DNA from: Silurus meridionalis
Lineage: Eukaryota > Chordata > Actinopteri > Siluriformes > Siluridae
Assembly (NCBI RefSeq): GCF_014805685.1
Contig: NC_060896.1
Span: forward strand, 6,765,389-6,829,388
DNA length: 64,000 nt
Direction of reading: 5' to 3'
In this document: one piece after another, positions 42,991 through 54,632 of the stretch
Position numbering within the stretch: position 1 is the first letter of the stretch
Layout of the letters: each line of letters begins with the position of its first letter
Made by a program: the position numbers and the translations under genes
The notes under the pieces: generated by a model
What the model was told of the DNA's origin: nothing
What the model saw: only the letters and a program-made list of their open reading frames with translations
Databases searched by the model: none

Positions 42991-44099
42991 ATGGTGTGCT
43001 TTACCAAATGTCCAGTTTTTATTAAAGGCTTAAACAGTTAAAGTTTAAGTTTAAAGATAAATCCACCTGAAATGACTTGCATATTAATTGTTATCACTAA
43101 AATGTGATCTGGCAACCAAGATTTACTCCAGGATAAAATTCGCTGTGCATTCTGACATACTGTCTCTACCATCTCCACCTAATGTGAATGAATGCAGCAG
43201 GGTTTAAGTCTTTCATCTGTACATTAAACAGATCAGCTTCCAAAATGTCTTATTTCTAATTCCACCAGCAAAACGATTGCTCCCATTTTATATTTTTGTG
43301 TCTAGCATTTGCACCAACTACTTTTATTACTACGTAGTTCTCTTTATTGTGACACTTGGTGAGTGATGAGTGAAAAAAGAAGCTATAGATCATTTTTTTT
43401 TAGCCAACAGCAATAGAACAGAGCCAGCAATGATGTCAGTATAGAAAAAAACTCAAACTTCTTACAGGGAAAAATTAGTATGGTCAAGTTTGACATGCTC
43501 CTGAGGTACTAGCGACCAGTGTTCCTGTTCCTTTCCTCTCCTTGGATCTGCCTGGTTTGTTTAAAAGTTTGATTGGTTTCGCATTAATGTCCTGGGGATC
43601 CATGAAAGCGACACAGGATCTTTGAGGATGGATTTAGATTGTACTTAATGTCAACAGTCTGCTTTAATGACTCACACGATGGACCACACGATGCATTTAA
43701 TCACCTATTACTTCTTACCTTGACAATGATGGAACTGTAATGAATTGACATTTAGTGTCAAGATGATGAGTTCTCTTTTGAGTGTGGTTCTTCTCAAGGT
43801 TTCCTCCTCATGCTATCTCAGGGAGTTTTTCCTTGCCACAGTTATCACTGGTTTGCTGATAAGCAACAAACGTATAACTTTTTTTATTACCTCTTTATCT
43901 ATATTAAGCTGCTTTGAGACAGTGTTTATTGTTAAACATGCTATAGAAATAAAATTTAAATTAATTGAATAAACTAACTACAAAATCACTAAACTCACCA
44001 GAAATGCTTAAATACAAATTTATCTTCAGATTTTTATGTTTTTTTAAAGGATTGGATTTCTCAACAAAATCAACCACCAGCCATTCGTCCACTTCTGAA
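42261..44099. other. Upstream flank, simple repeats and an L2 fragment, no gene
   Basis: AC/TC runs at 42270-42400, (GT)n at about 42811-42831 and (AC)n at 42932-42986. The remainder is unique except for the L2 tail at 43735-43975. Confidence 0.55.
43735..43975 (+). mobile_element. L2-type LINE 3' end
   Basis: TTTGAGTGTGGTTCTTCTCA then AGGGAGTTTTTCCTTGCCAC and AAGCTGCTTTGAGACAGTGT, ending CTATAGAAATAAAATTTAAA. Same 3' module as 61735-61930 with an AATT-rich instead of TTGAC tail. Confidence 0.8.
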
Positions 44100-44426
44100 T
44101 AGAGTTGTAAAATTCCAGGAATTTGCAAGACTGAAACTTTCCCTGGGAATTACTGAAACTTAATGGAAATAAACTGGGAATTTACAAAATTGCAAGTCAG
44201 CCTATAACACGGAACATAAATGTAGTTAAATTAAAATTCTTGCAGGGTAATTTTGTTTAAAACAACCATATTAATTGCAATTTTAGATGAATTTCTACCC
44301 TGTACATTCATCAATCACATGCACACAGCACACTTACTGCAGTGCTGCTGAGGCCACTAACGCTACATGTACTGTACATTCCTCCATCACCTAACGCACA
44401 TCTTTATTAGAATCCTGCACACAAAA

Positions 44427-44655
44427 TGTCAGGGAACCACCAGCCACGCCTCCCTCCTACACTAAGCACACTCTCCGATCTACGGTTCACACTGGTGATC
44501 ATCCCTGGACTACCCGCATTACGGATTATACCCACATTACGGACTATACCGACTCTCCGGTTTGTGCTTTTCCTCAAGCCCCTCTGCCTTGTGTATTCAA
44601 ACAAATAAAGTGTCTAACCATACTCCGGTTTCAGACTCTTGGTCCACGCGTGACA
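44427..44655 (+). repeat. 5' LTR with promoter deletion (229 bp)
   Basis: Compared with the 3' LTR it lacks about 100 bp between AGCACA and CGATCTACGGTTCAC. That block holds the TATA-like TTTATAAGG (about 45731 in the 3' LTR). A polyadenylation-type AATAAAG remains near 44604. It ends at GCGTGACA, followed by GAAGATCGGACC where a primer binding site is expected; I cannot match the tRNA. Confidence 0.9.
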
Positions 44656-44738
44656 GAAGATCGGACCCCGAACCCATCATTCCTCCGGATCTAATCCTCA
44701 GCCCCATCGTCTGGGAGTTGGAAGAGGAGATCCAGACC

Positions 44739-45597
44739 ATGGCCCAAGGAGAGCCAACCCCCGTAGGGTGCCCTGAAGGAAGGACGTTCGTCCCCGGGCC
44801 TTGCCGCCAGTCCCTGCTTTGGCCTGCCAGAGGAGATGGTGTCCGACCGGGGTCCCCAGTTCATGTCCCACGTTTGGAAGGCGTTCTGTCATCGGGATAT
44901 CACCCACAGACCAACAGGCAGAGCGGAAGATACAACAGCTGGAACGCCACCTCCGTTCGTACTGTAGCCGGGACCAAACCACCTGAACCCACTTCCTCCC
45001 CTGGGCCGAATACGCGCAGAACTTCCTGCGTCAAAACGCCACCGGCCTAACCCTAGTTCCAGTGCGTGCTGGAACGGACGAACCCCTTCCACGTCCCAGC
45101 TGTGGATTACTGGAGCCATGGATTACTGGAGAGCATGCGTGTGTGGGAAGCTGCACACACCCAGCTCCAACGTGCTACCCTGCAGGAAACTCAGACCCCA
45201 TTTCATCGGAATCCTTTCTGGTTCATCAAGCGGGTCAGCGACGTGGCCTATCGACTCGACCTGCCTCCTAGGTACCGCATCCACCCGACCCTTATGTGTA
45301 ACTCTTGAAGCCCTTCATGCCCCCCTCCGTGGAGCACCTGGGGGTCACCATAGAGCCTTCTCCCCCGGAGATGCTGGACCAGCCGTCGGTCTACTTGGTC
45401 CGGGAGATACTGGACTTGCGACGTAGGGGTTCTACCCTGGAGTACCTTGTGGACTGAAAGGGGTTATGGACCGCAGAAATGCTTGTGGGTCGCCAGACAG
45501 GATGTGCTGGACCCAGCACTTCTGGAGGAGTTTCACGCCGGCCACCCTGGTCGCCCCACCCCACGGGGCCGCGGGCGTCCCAGGCGCCATGTTAGGA
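44739..45597 (+). pseudogene. Gypsy pol remnant: integrase C-terminal part and chromodomain
   Basis: Plus-strand frames, shifted several times. Around 44836-44870 is [17 protein letters not shown], the integrase core around its second aspartate (DRGPQF). At 44895-45050 follow [21 protein letters not shown] and FLPWAEYAQN, the region around the third catalytic residue, and 45210-45300 has FWFIKRVSDVAYRLDLPPRY then RIHPT. 45370-45500 encodes [19 protein letters not shown] then a chromodomain core ([25 protein letters not shown]), and the tail is [12 protein letters not shown]. Chromodomains steer integration of chromoviruses. Frameshifts and stops show it is dead. Confidence 0.85.
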
Positions 45598-45628
45598 TGT
45601 CGAGAGCCGCCCCTGGGGGAGGGGGTAC

Positions 45629-45959
45629 TGTCAGGAAACCACTAGCCACGCCTCCCTCCTACACACAGCACATTCGCACAGCCTCGCCCTCCTACTAATC
45701 ACCTTCACCAGTCTCCAATTTACTCTCCCCTTTATAAGGAGCCCAGTTCCACTCGCTCAACCATCCAATCTATGGTTCACACTGGCGATCATCCCTGGAC
45801 TACCCGCATTACAGATTCTACCCACATTACGGACTATACCGTATATATTATACTGACTCTCTGGTTTGTGCTTTTCCTTAAGCCCCTTTGCCTTGTGTAT
45901 TCAAACTAATAAAGTGTGTAACCATACACCGTTTCCCGACTCTTGGTCCATGCGTGACA
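45629..45959 (+). repeat. 3' LTR, complete (331 bp)
   Basis: TGTCAGGAAACC to CGTGACA, with TTTATAAGG (TATA-like, about 45731) and AATAAAGTG (about 45908). A TATATATTATAC insertion near 45842 is absent from the 5' LTR. Confidence 0.92.
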
Positions 45960-45964
45960 CAAAA

Positions 45965-46998
45965 TAATGTCAAAAAATTTCCGTCTTTATGTAAATTACA
46001 TAAATATTACATACATTTATATTTCAAACTTCCTTGTGTGTAAGGTTTGTGCAACACATTTATACTAACAATTGAATCAAAGTGTCACAAAAATTTCTTT
46101 TTTTTATCTGTATTGCATGCATGTCAGCTTATAACCAAACAAAATGTTTACAATTCTGTTTGTATATAATACAGTTTACATACATTTCCACAATTTTTAT
46201 TAATTTTCATAAATTCCTGGTAAGTTTACAACTTGGAATATTTCCAAAATTCCAAGTTCCGATGAAGAGTTTCTGGAAATCTAATGGAAATGTTCCGTCC
46301 CTTTGCATCTCTACTATTAAATGATGAGGTAAAAATAAAAATGTTTTTTTTTCATTAAACACGAGGAGGTAAATGTCATACCAAGAAATCCTGTGCATCA
46401 CTATGACCACCACAGCTTAAGCCCATCCCTCTATAGAGTGTGTATTATTGAGACCTACCCCAGTTTGATGTGCACACCCGGCATGTTTCAGCAATTTGCT
46501 CATGTGCCTTTTCAGGTGTTTCCCTTTTAGTATCAATGGCAGAAATCAGTCTCCTCAGTCCAGCACCACATCTCTCCATTTCTCTGCCCTCCACCTGTCT
46601 GGTCCCAGTGAACATCGTCAATTTGGCCATCTCTCACTTTCATTACTGTCCTCCCTTGTCCTAATTCACCTTTTCTTTCCTCTCTGAAATGGATTTCTCT
46701 ATCTGTGAGTGCTATCACTCTGATAACACTGACCCCTCTCTGTCTCCCCCTCTTTCTCTTTACACTTGCTTGCACCAGCTTATTATTTTCTAAACTCGTC
46801 ATTTCTGTCTAATTCATGCAAACGCACACACGCTTGTCTCTCCACAGCACAGCTTGGGCTTTGTGAGGCAGTGGAAGAGAAGCAGAGCAGCTTTTAAACT
46901 GCTGCTCAGAGCACAGATGATAGGCTTCTTCCACTACAGTTACTACTGTTTACTCAAAAAAAATAATACTATGAAAGACACAAAGAGAAAGAGAGGGC

Positions 46999-47069
<71 letters not shown>

Positions 47070-47464
47070 TCAACACACATCAAGCGTAACATCTACAGTA
47101 TTTCATCCAAGATGTTTCTTAATTTGTATTTAAATTAAGCTTGAAATTGACTGAGACCTTGCCGTGCAGCTCTGGCCAACGTCTTCAACACAAGTCCAGG
47201 TTATGAACCTTTCCATCAGCATGTAATTTTAAAAAAGTCGAGACAAAGGTGCACATGCTCTGGCTTTATTAAATATTATCTTATTATCTCTCCTTAGTAA
47301 TTAAACCAGGTGGCCAGTATATATTTCAGTGTTCCTGCCAAAAGTGACCCATACCACACACTTGCAGCAGGAATTCCAGCACTGTGATGAGAGTCTGCAA
47401 GTCCATGTGTAGTCCAAAACTAACCATTTTTACATAACCAAAATTCAGATGATGCTTTGTGTAT
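45965..47464. other. Upstream flank; (GA)n array, no gene supported
   Basis: Up to 46313 this is the right half of the hAT-like element. (GA)n at 47004-47066. Frames at 46445-46802 have no recognised motif. Confidence 0.5.
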
Positions 47465-47830
47465 ACAAGGCGGTATCAAAAGGTTGATGACCATGTGCGA
47501 TCATGTCTGCGGATAGCAAGTTAGAACAAAAGGCAAACCTGAAATTCTGTGTGAAACTGAGCAAATCTGCCACAAAGATGTTTGACATGGCATACGGGTG
47601 ACATACGGTGATGCTGCAACAAGAAGTTTGAGGTTTTTTGAATAGCTTCAAGAGCGGAAGAACATCACTGGAAGCCTTTCAGCAACTTGTGCATGATGAT
47701 AGCCGGAGAACGATCCGCATGATCTCACTTCCGCACCCACCCTACTCGCCAGATTTGGCTCCTGCAGACAGGAGTGCTGTATTGCTGTACAAAAGGGCTA
47801 TTTTGAAGGTGGAAAAACTACCCCAAATCT
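47465..47830 (+). mobile_element. Mariner relic, second family, internally deleted
   Basis: The left end is TA|CAAGGCGGTATCAAAAGG (47465). The gene starts at 47503: MSADSKLEQKANLKFCVKLS then KSATKMFDMAYG. After a deletion comes LPHPPYSPDLAPAD (about 47725-47775), the region of the third catalytic aspartate of mariner (DD34D), then in another frame VQKGYFEGGK (about 47788-47815), the C-terminal end. Stops at several points. No right TIR was found. Confidence 0.82.
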
Positions 47831-48634
47831 ACTCAAACTACCCAGTCTACATATACTGTATATTCTAATCTACAGACACAAGCTGTTACTCAAAGAAAAA
47901 GTTCACAGCCACCAGCATCATCTATCTTACAGAAAAACACCATTAAACATAAATGAATATATGAAATTAAGAATCATCCATACTGTATGAATGAACAATC
48001 GAATGGGCAAAAGCGCTTTCTGTAACAGTTAATCATCTAAATGTTGTGGAAAACAGCTGCGTTGTGCTTTGTCCTCTGCTAGCTAGCTAGCTAGCTGATC
48101 TGGCTTCGTTTTTAACATTCAACAACAGTGAGATGAAAGCATCCTGCCTAATGGAGGCATTTCACATTATATGGCGGGAAAAAGTAATTCCAACACAATT
48201 CCCACCTAATTCCCACAAGTAATTCCCATATATGTCATCATTTTGGGAGTTTTCAGAAAGCCCAGATTTCTGCAAAAAATCCCATAAGTGAGGTACCAGC
48301 CTACATAAACATGTAATAAATAAATGCCTACATTAACATGTTCATCTAATACATAACTAAAAGATAAATCTGCATTCGTGGCATATGGGGCAGTTTGGGA
48401 GGAGCAGAAATCCTTCCTAATTCCCACTTGAGCAAATAAACACATTCACACATTTCATAAAAAAAACTGCCCCTTTTATTGTATTCATATATTTAAAATG
48501 AATATAAAAAAACGCTCATTGTATGTAGTAAACAGAACAGAATGTGTATATTTGCTCAAGTTGGAATTAAGGAGGATTTCCTTCCTCCCAAACGATCCCA
48601 CATGACGCAAATGCATCATCAGCTTTCTGGTTCT
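47831..48634. other. Upstream flank, nothing recognised
   Basis: Unique AT-rich sequence. AATTCCCAC/CCTAATTCCCAC motifs recur at 48190-48230 and 48415-48425, with CTTCCTAATTCC and GGAATTAAGGAGGATTTCC inverted near 48560, which may be an unassigned MITE. Confidence 0.45.
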
Positions 48635-49374
48635 GGAAAGAAAAGAAAAGAAAAGAAAAGAAAAGAAAAGAAAAGAAAAGAAAAGAAAAGAAAAAAATGA
48701 AAAGAAAAGAAAGGAAAGGAAAAAAGGAAAGGAAAGGAAAGAAAAGAAAAGAAAAGAAAAGAAAAGAAAAGAAAAGAAAAGAAAAGAAAAGAAAAGAAAA
48801 GAAAAAAATGAAAAGAAAAGAAAGGAAAGGAAAAAAGGAAAGGAAAGGAAAGGACAGGCAAATGAAGGAAAGGAAAGGAAAGGAAAGGAAAGGAAAGGAA
48901 AGGAAAGGAAAGGAAAGGAAAGGAAAGGAAAGGAAAGGAAAGGAAAATGAAGGAAAGAAAAGGAAAGAAAAGAAAAAAGAAAATGAAAAGAAAGGAAAGG
49001 AAAATGAAGGAAAGGAAAGAACAGGAAAGAAAGGAAAAAAGCAAAGGAAAGGAAAATGAAGGAAAGAAAAGGAAAGAAAAGAAAAAAGAAAATGAAAAGA
49101 AAGGAAAGGAAAGGAAAATGAAGGAAAGGAAAGAACAGGAAAGAAAGGAAAAAAGCAAAGGAAAGGAAAGGAAAGGAAAGGAAAAGAAAGGAAAGGAAAG
49201 GAAAGGAAAGGAAAGGAAAGGAAAGGAAAGGAAAGGAAAGGAAAGGAAAGGAAAGGAAAATTAGGAAAGAAAAGGAAAGGAAAGGAAAGGAAAGGAAAGG
49301 AAAGGAAAGGAAAGGAAAGGAAAGGAAAGGAAAGGAAAGGAAAGGAAAGGAAAATAAAGGAAAGGATTTGAACC
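48635..49374. repeat. 740-bp purine tract of GAAAA and GGAAA units
   Basis: An almost pure A/G strand. Blocks of (AAAAG)n at 48640-48690 and 48738-48805, then (GGAAA)n at 48868-48945 and 49155-49350, with higher-order duplications. For example AAAAAATGAAAAGAAAAG occurs at about 48692 and 48804, and a block with GGAAAGAACAGGAAAG at about 49014 and 49128. Open frames on both strands are repeat artefacts. Confidence 0.97.
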
Positions 49375-50601
49375 GATCAACAAAAATAAAATAAAAAATA
49401 TTTGCAAAATCACTTGTGGTTTAAGCATACAGTACATAAAAAACTTTAACTTGCTGCTGTATTTTAACAGAACAAATCAAGAAATTTCTGCGAGAGAGAC
49501 ACTACATAAGAAAATTCCACAAGGTTGGAGGAAGCTTGAGCTCCCAGTTTAGTTGATGTATTGTTTATCTATTGATTTAGTTGATTAATATGTTTAATTA
49601 ATATGTTTAATTAATGCATCAAAAATGAAGCCTAATGAAAATAAGAGTTTCTGTACACCTAATCATATTTTAATTAGTCTAGGGGTATCAGGAGGTCTTT
49701 AGAATAACTAATAGCTTATGGCTTCCTTGTGACAAGAGTAATATATACTTTTGTTCTGGCTATAAATCCTACAGCTATACTCTGACAGTGACTTCAGTGC
49801 AGAATTGAAGGTTTTTAGTTATTCCAGTTGTGTCATCCGGAAAAATTCACATCCAATATGTTTTTTTAGCTTTGTATTCAACTATAACATGTTTTAACCC
49901 AGCACAATCTCATTCTCATTAAGACTCTATAGACTGGTGATGACGCCATGGAATAAATCTGCTTTATTTTTCCTCAGAACAGTCTGTGGCTGAGTGTTTA
50001 CTATCAAGGCACCTGACTGAGAGTTGGTAGCTGATGTGCAGTAGATTGATGGCACCCACCCTATGCAGCTGCTAATGGAGACTCACCTCAACCATCTGTT
50101 CCCTTCTCTATGAGAGACAGCATTCGCATCAGTATGAAATAATTTAAAGTTTCAAAATGTGTCTACTTGTTATTTTACATTTATATTACACAAAAACTTA
50201 CTTGGCATGCTAAGCAGTGTAATGTATGAAAGTAGGTCAGTAGGTCTGTGTATGGTCTGTGCATAACAAAGTAGATTATTCATTATATAATATGACATAT
50301 TCTGTGGCTATGAACAACATTTAAACATATTCCTACGAGAAAGTAAACTTACTCTGTATGTTGAATCAGGAAAGCCCACTCCTCAGTACGCTTGTCAGAA
50401 ACCACTGCATTGCTTGGTTCATTATCAGGTTCAAAAACAAGTCTGAGCTTCAGAGACTTGTGTGACTTTAGTTAACAGCAGAAGGTGAAATAAAGTTGCC
50501 TGTGCTTTAGACACCCCCTGGAGTCATGCCAGCAGGGCTGCCAGGGTGGCTTTTTTAATGCAAAATAGGTATAATTGACTTTTAAAATGACAAATCAGAT
50601 A
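49375..50601. other. Upstream flank, nothing recognised
   Basis: Unique AT-rich sequence without coding signals or clear element ends. Confidence 0.5.
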
Positions 50602-50603
50602 TA

Positions 50604-51050
50604 CAGTACAGACCAAAAGTTTGGACACACCTTCTCATTCAAAGAGTTTTCTTTATTTTCATGACTATGAAAATTGTAGAGTCACACTGAAGGCATCAAA
50701 ACTATGAATTAACACATGTGGAATTATATACATAACAAAAAAGTGTAAAACAACTGAAAATATGTCATATTGTAGGTTCTTCAAAGTAGCCACCTTTTGC
50801 TTAGATTACTGCTTTGCACACTCTTGGCATTCTCTTGATGCCTACTTTGAAGAACCTACAATATGACATATTTTCAGTTCACTTTTTTGTTATGTATATA
50901 ACAAAATGTATGTAATGTATATAATTATGTATACAATTCCATTAATTCATAGTTTTGATGCCTTCAGTGTGACTCTACAATTTTCATAGTCATGAAAATA
51001 AAGAAAACTCTTTGAATGAGAAGGTGTGTCCAAACTTTTGGTCTGTACTG
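50604..51050. mobile_element. Long-palindrome MITE, Tc1/mariner-type (447 bp)
   Basis: TA|CAGTACAGACCAAAAGTTTG at the left and its complement ending at 51050|TA. The arms match for about 190 bp each (TTTCATGACTATGAAAATTG, CACTGAAGGCATCAAAACTA, ATATGTCATATTGTAGGTTC), apart from a few indels near 50735-50750/50885-50935. Nearly the whole element can fold on itself around a short centre (about 50800-50840). The centre (CACCTTTTGCTTAGATTACT, CTCTTGGCATTCTCTTGATG) is a vestige of transposon interior. No gene. Confidence 0.92.
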
Positions 51051-51138
51051 TATATATAATATATATAAACTTTTGGTCTGTACTGTATATATATAATATA
51101 TATAAACTTTTGGTCTGTACTGTATATATAATATATAT
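51032..51138. repeat. Tandem copies of the MITE end with (TA)n linkers
   Basis: Three units of AAACTTTTGGTCTGTACTGT plus TATATATAATATATAT-type linker start at 51032, 51067 and 51104. The first unit is the real end of the MITE at 50604-51050. Confidence 0.93.
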
Positions 51139-51139
51139 A

Positions 51140-51196
51140 CAGTACAGACCAAAAGTTTGGACACACAAGGTGTGTCCAAACTTTTGGTCTGTACTG
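51140..51196. mobile_element. 57-bp miniature made of two joined transposon ends
   Basis: CAGTACAGACCAAAAGTTTG then GACACAC, AAGG-type centre, and the inverse back to GTCTGTACTG, with TA on both sides (51138-51139, 51197-51198). It is a perfect hairpin consisting only of the terminal repeats of the neighbouring MITE. Confidence 0.9.
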
Positions 51197-51198
51197 TA

Positions 51199-52010
51199 CG
51201 TCTGCAACACGGGTAAAATGTTTCTGACACTAATATTTAAAAAAGGAAAAAATGCCACTTCATTTTTCAAATCCCAAATTTTTTTTGTGCAGATTTTGAG
51301 ATGGGTGGAGATGTAGCTAAAACCTGGCAACCCTGAACACCAGCGCACATGAACACTTTTGGCCAAAGAGCTAATGTTTAATTAGGCATGATTCATTCTT
51401 TTCCTATCTACAGTACAGCTTTTGAATGGCGTGTGCAAACACTTTGGGCGACTGAGTTTCAGCTGTTGTACAGTACGTTCATCATGCTGAACGTTTCACT
51501 CGATTGAAAATCTCAGACTTATATTAACGCCGTTGAAAATGTGTCACATCGAGATGTTCCATGTCAAATCTGACTTTTGTCTGTCACTGCAGCTCAACTA
51601 TGAAGCACTATAACACAATATATTACTCTGCCAGATTGACATCAATGTACATCAGTACACAGTCTACTCCATCACTAAGAGATAGATTTGTGTGAGGGAT
51701 ATTCTCTGGAAGCTCTTATGATCCTGAAAAGCCTGTAGCAGTATGAGATATATATTTCATCGCCATTACATCATACAGTTGCAGTTAGCCAGCATTCACA
51801 CACACACACATACACAAGCGTGTAGTAGCCAGACAAAACAGCAAATGATGCATGCAAATACAGCAGCGGAGGGTCTGATGTACAATAAATATACGATATA
51901 TTAACTATGCGAAGCAGTTAGTAAGGCCAAGATTTGATGTCTCAGTGATGGCGAGTGAAATATTTACACTATACCCCTTACTAGGCAGCTACATAAAAAC
52001 TCCCAAGAGA

Positions 52011-52053
<43 letters not shown>

Positions 52054-54309
52054 ACCGCATCATCTCTTTTTCCTACTCTCTCATATTCCACTCTGAAGCG
52101 CTTCTCATTTTCTCTTTTGCTCTGTCAAACAAAGTGAATTATTCATGTCTTCACTGTACACACTGACTTGCGCATAAACTGCCAACGCGTGTGCAATCTG
52201 AATTCAGAAACCGCCCACATGCCCTGGCTGTTGAAAAAGCCAAGCGTACGGCTGTGTTTTTCGCCTGTGTGACGCTGTATGCCATACCTGAACCGAAGAG
52301 TCTTCCAGACTAATCCCAGAGAGTGCCACACGAGCAGATGCCACCTCCACTACAGAGATCAGCCTAAGAGACCAGCACAGGAGACCAGCAATGAAGAACT
52401 CAAAACTTCCTACTACAATTACCATTAATGATTTATAGACATCTGGCCCTGCTTCTTCATCGCTAACAAATAAATATTTAAAATTTCATTAATTAAACTG
52501 ACAAATAAAGCACGTATTTGAACGATTACGTACATATGAGTATAATTATTTTTACAGGGCTCTACTGAACAAAATGCTGGGAATTGTCAAACAAATATTA
52601 AATCGTAATGGGAAGCAAAATAAAATTTACAACTGAGTAAAAAAATGAATGAACAATAATGTCAAACAAGCCAAAAATGCTGAGCTCCACTACAATGATT
52701 CATTATGTTGCAATTTGGATTATATTCAGGTCAGCTTTTGCTATGGTATACCCTCAGACGGCAGAATATCATCTATACCAACTATCCCAAGAATATCTTA
52801 AACAACTAAATCCTACCTGTAATAGGAATTCAATGCAGAGATATGTTAGAAAAGGGGATGGAAATGCAAGGAAGGAAAAGGGCTGAGAATGAGAGTAAAG
52901 TGATTTGATTATTAGCTCCTCTTACAGTATATAGTTTTGCTTCAAGTTATTTGTATTGACTGACCAATAATTAACTGGAGCTCACAGCCGTCTAGACAGC
53001 TTTTTGAGGGTTTAACTCCAGATCACTGAAAGTGTGCTGGGATGCCATGTGTTCTGCCTCCTGTCCGTATACACAGTTGTCACTTTTATGTATAAAACCA
53101 ATTAATACCTTTTCTTCTTCCAAAATAAAAAAAAAAGTAGAAGGTCATAGATACAATGAAAACAGAAGATGCCAGGAGGTACAGAAGACAGAACACAAAA
53201 TCCAGTGGCGCTCACGACTGAATGCTGTGTCTTATCCTATTCACATACTGCTTCCTGTCTACCAGAAAGTCAGTGATCCAGCACAGACAGCTGGGACAGC
53301 TCGGTATGTAGGAGCTATGGGATTGTTGCATTGAAATATCCTGACATAGGAGGCACACATGTCTAAAGTAGAATTCCATGTAGGTCTATGTTCAGCGCAT
53401 TTTGTAAGAGTGCAAGAGTGATCCGGTGCGATGTTTGCATTCTGTGAGTCTGCATGATTCCTGAAGTTAGGAAATGTCAATATGCCTTTACATTATGAAT
53501 GAGCTTTACTATAACTGAAGCCGATGCAATCTTGACGCATTAAAGATACATATGAAACAGCTACTGATGTGATGCGATATGATTCAGCTCTATTATGATG
53601 TGATTCAATGCAATATGATACAATGGAAAAAAACATGATGTTAGACTGATTTGCTGACAGCAAATCATAAATTTACTCAAGTGCCTTCTGACTTCTAACG
53701 CATTGTCCTTTGTCTTTGTAGTGCAAAAAAAAAAAAAAGATTAACAATACCTGACATTATTTTCCTGTTCTGTCTCCAGGAAGATGCAGCTCTACCTCTG
53801 CCATGTTAATCTATATTTTATGTGAGTCTCAGGACACGCCTCGGTCTATGAAACGTTGTGATACGTCATATTCACCTAGCAGCAGTAGTGCTCAGAGAAG
53901 CTGCTCGAGAAACAGTTTAGCCAAGAAATTGTCAAAAATGAATATCCTTATAAAATATTGGTCATAAAATGTAAGCATCCCTACTCTACACTTCTAGGCA
54001 AAGAAAAAAATTGACCACGCCCAAATTAGCAAAATATCAGTCAAGAATTCTGAAATATAATTAAGAATAAAGAATAAAGCTTACAAAATTTTGTCAACCC
54101 AGACAGGTTTTTTTATTTATTTTTTAATTTTTTAATTTTTTTATTTGTTTTAATTAACTCTATCATGAGTTTACCTTTGTGTATGAAAGGACTATATAGA
54201 TGAATTTACCTGCTTCTAGATTGTAGACAAAACAAATGGTGTTTTAGAAGTTTTCCAGAGTGCATGTGTTATATTAGACAGCAAGCAAAATTTTGTCCTA
54301 TAATTTGAG
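51199..54309. other. Upstream flank; (CT)n array, no gene supported
   Basis: (CT)n at 52013-52049. ORFs at 52143-52425, 52659-52886, 53032-53334 and 53259-53480 show no motif and no splice context I can defend. Confidence 0.5.
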
Positions 54310-54630
54310 GTGTTAGATGATGTGGAAAGGCGTAAGGATTTGTGCGAGTTCGATGAGGGCCAAATTTTGATGTCTAGATGATCGGGTCAGAGCATCTCCA
54401 AAACTGCAGCTCTTGTGAGATGTTCCCAGTCTGCAGTGGTCAGAATCTATTGAAAGTCTACTAAGGAAGGAACAGTGGTGAAGTGGAGACATGGTCATGG
54501 GCGGTCATGGCTTATTGATGCACATGGGCAGCGAAGGCTGGTCCGTGTCCAACAGACAAGCTGTTTCGGTAGTAAAAGGGGGTCCAACACAATATTAGGC
54601 AGGTGGCCATATTGTTATGCCTGATCAATG
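54310..54630 (+). mobile_element. Tc1-like relic, family A
   Basis: A plus frame broken by indels resembles the N-terminal DNA-binding part of a Tc1-like transposase (RMIGSEHLQNCSSCEMF-type and RWSRSIESLLRKEQ-type text in shifting frames). The 3' terminus follows: GTCCAACACAATATTAGGCA then GGTGGCCATATTGTTATGCC, ending before TA at 54631. The catalytic part is deleted. Same family as 6058-6157. Confidence 0.75.
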
Positions 54631-54632
54631 TA

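Larger units (their letters stand above)
44427..45959 (+). mobile_element. Ty3/Gypsy (chromovirus-type) LTR retrotransposon, internally deleted
   Basis: Two LTRs (44427-44655 and 45629-45959), both starting TGTCAGG and ending CGTGACA, are flanked by CAAAA duplications (44422-44426; 45960-45964). Only about 970 bp of internal sequence remains: a short 5' piece, the 3' part of integrase and a chromodomain. Gag, protease, reverse transcriptase and RNase H are gone, so it cannot move by itself. Confidence 0.92.
44100..46313. mobile_element. hAT-like MITE interrupted by a Gypsy element
   Basis: Ends TAGAGTTGTAAAATTCCAGG (44100) and GTCCCTTTGCATCTCTA (46313, inverted). GGAATTT/AAATTCC, TGGAAAT and CCCTGGGAATT motifs lie on both sides, as in a fish element family with a TAGnGnTGCAAAGGGGCGG-like end. 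The Gypsy copy at 44427-45959 splits it. No clear 8-bp duplication remains, so the superfamily is tentative. Confidence 0.55.

Noticed and set aside
46445..46802. Overlapping minus ORFs (61 and 89 residues) with a splice-donor-like GTAGGT
   Set aside because: No recognisable motif and no acceptor; could be an unknown element but I cannot support a gene.
48619..49264. Long ORFs on both strands (Phe/Ser-rich or Lys/Glu/Gly-rich)
   Set aside because: Translation of the GGAAA/GAAAA purine tract; open in several frames because the repeat lacks stop codons.
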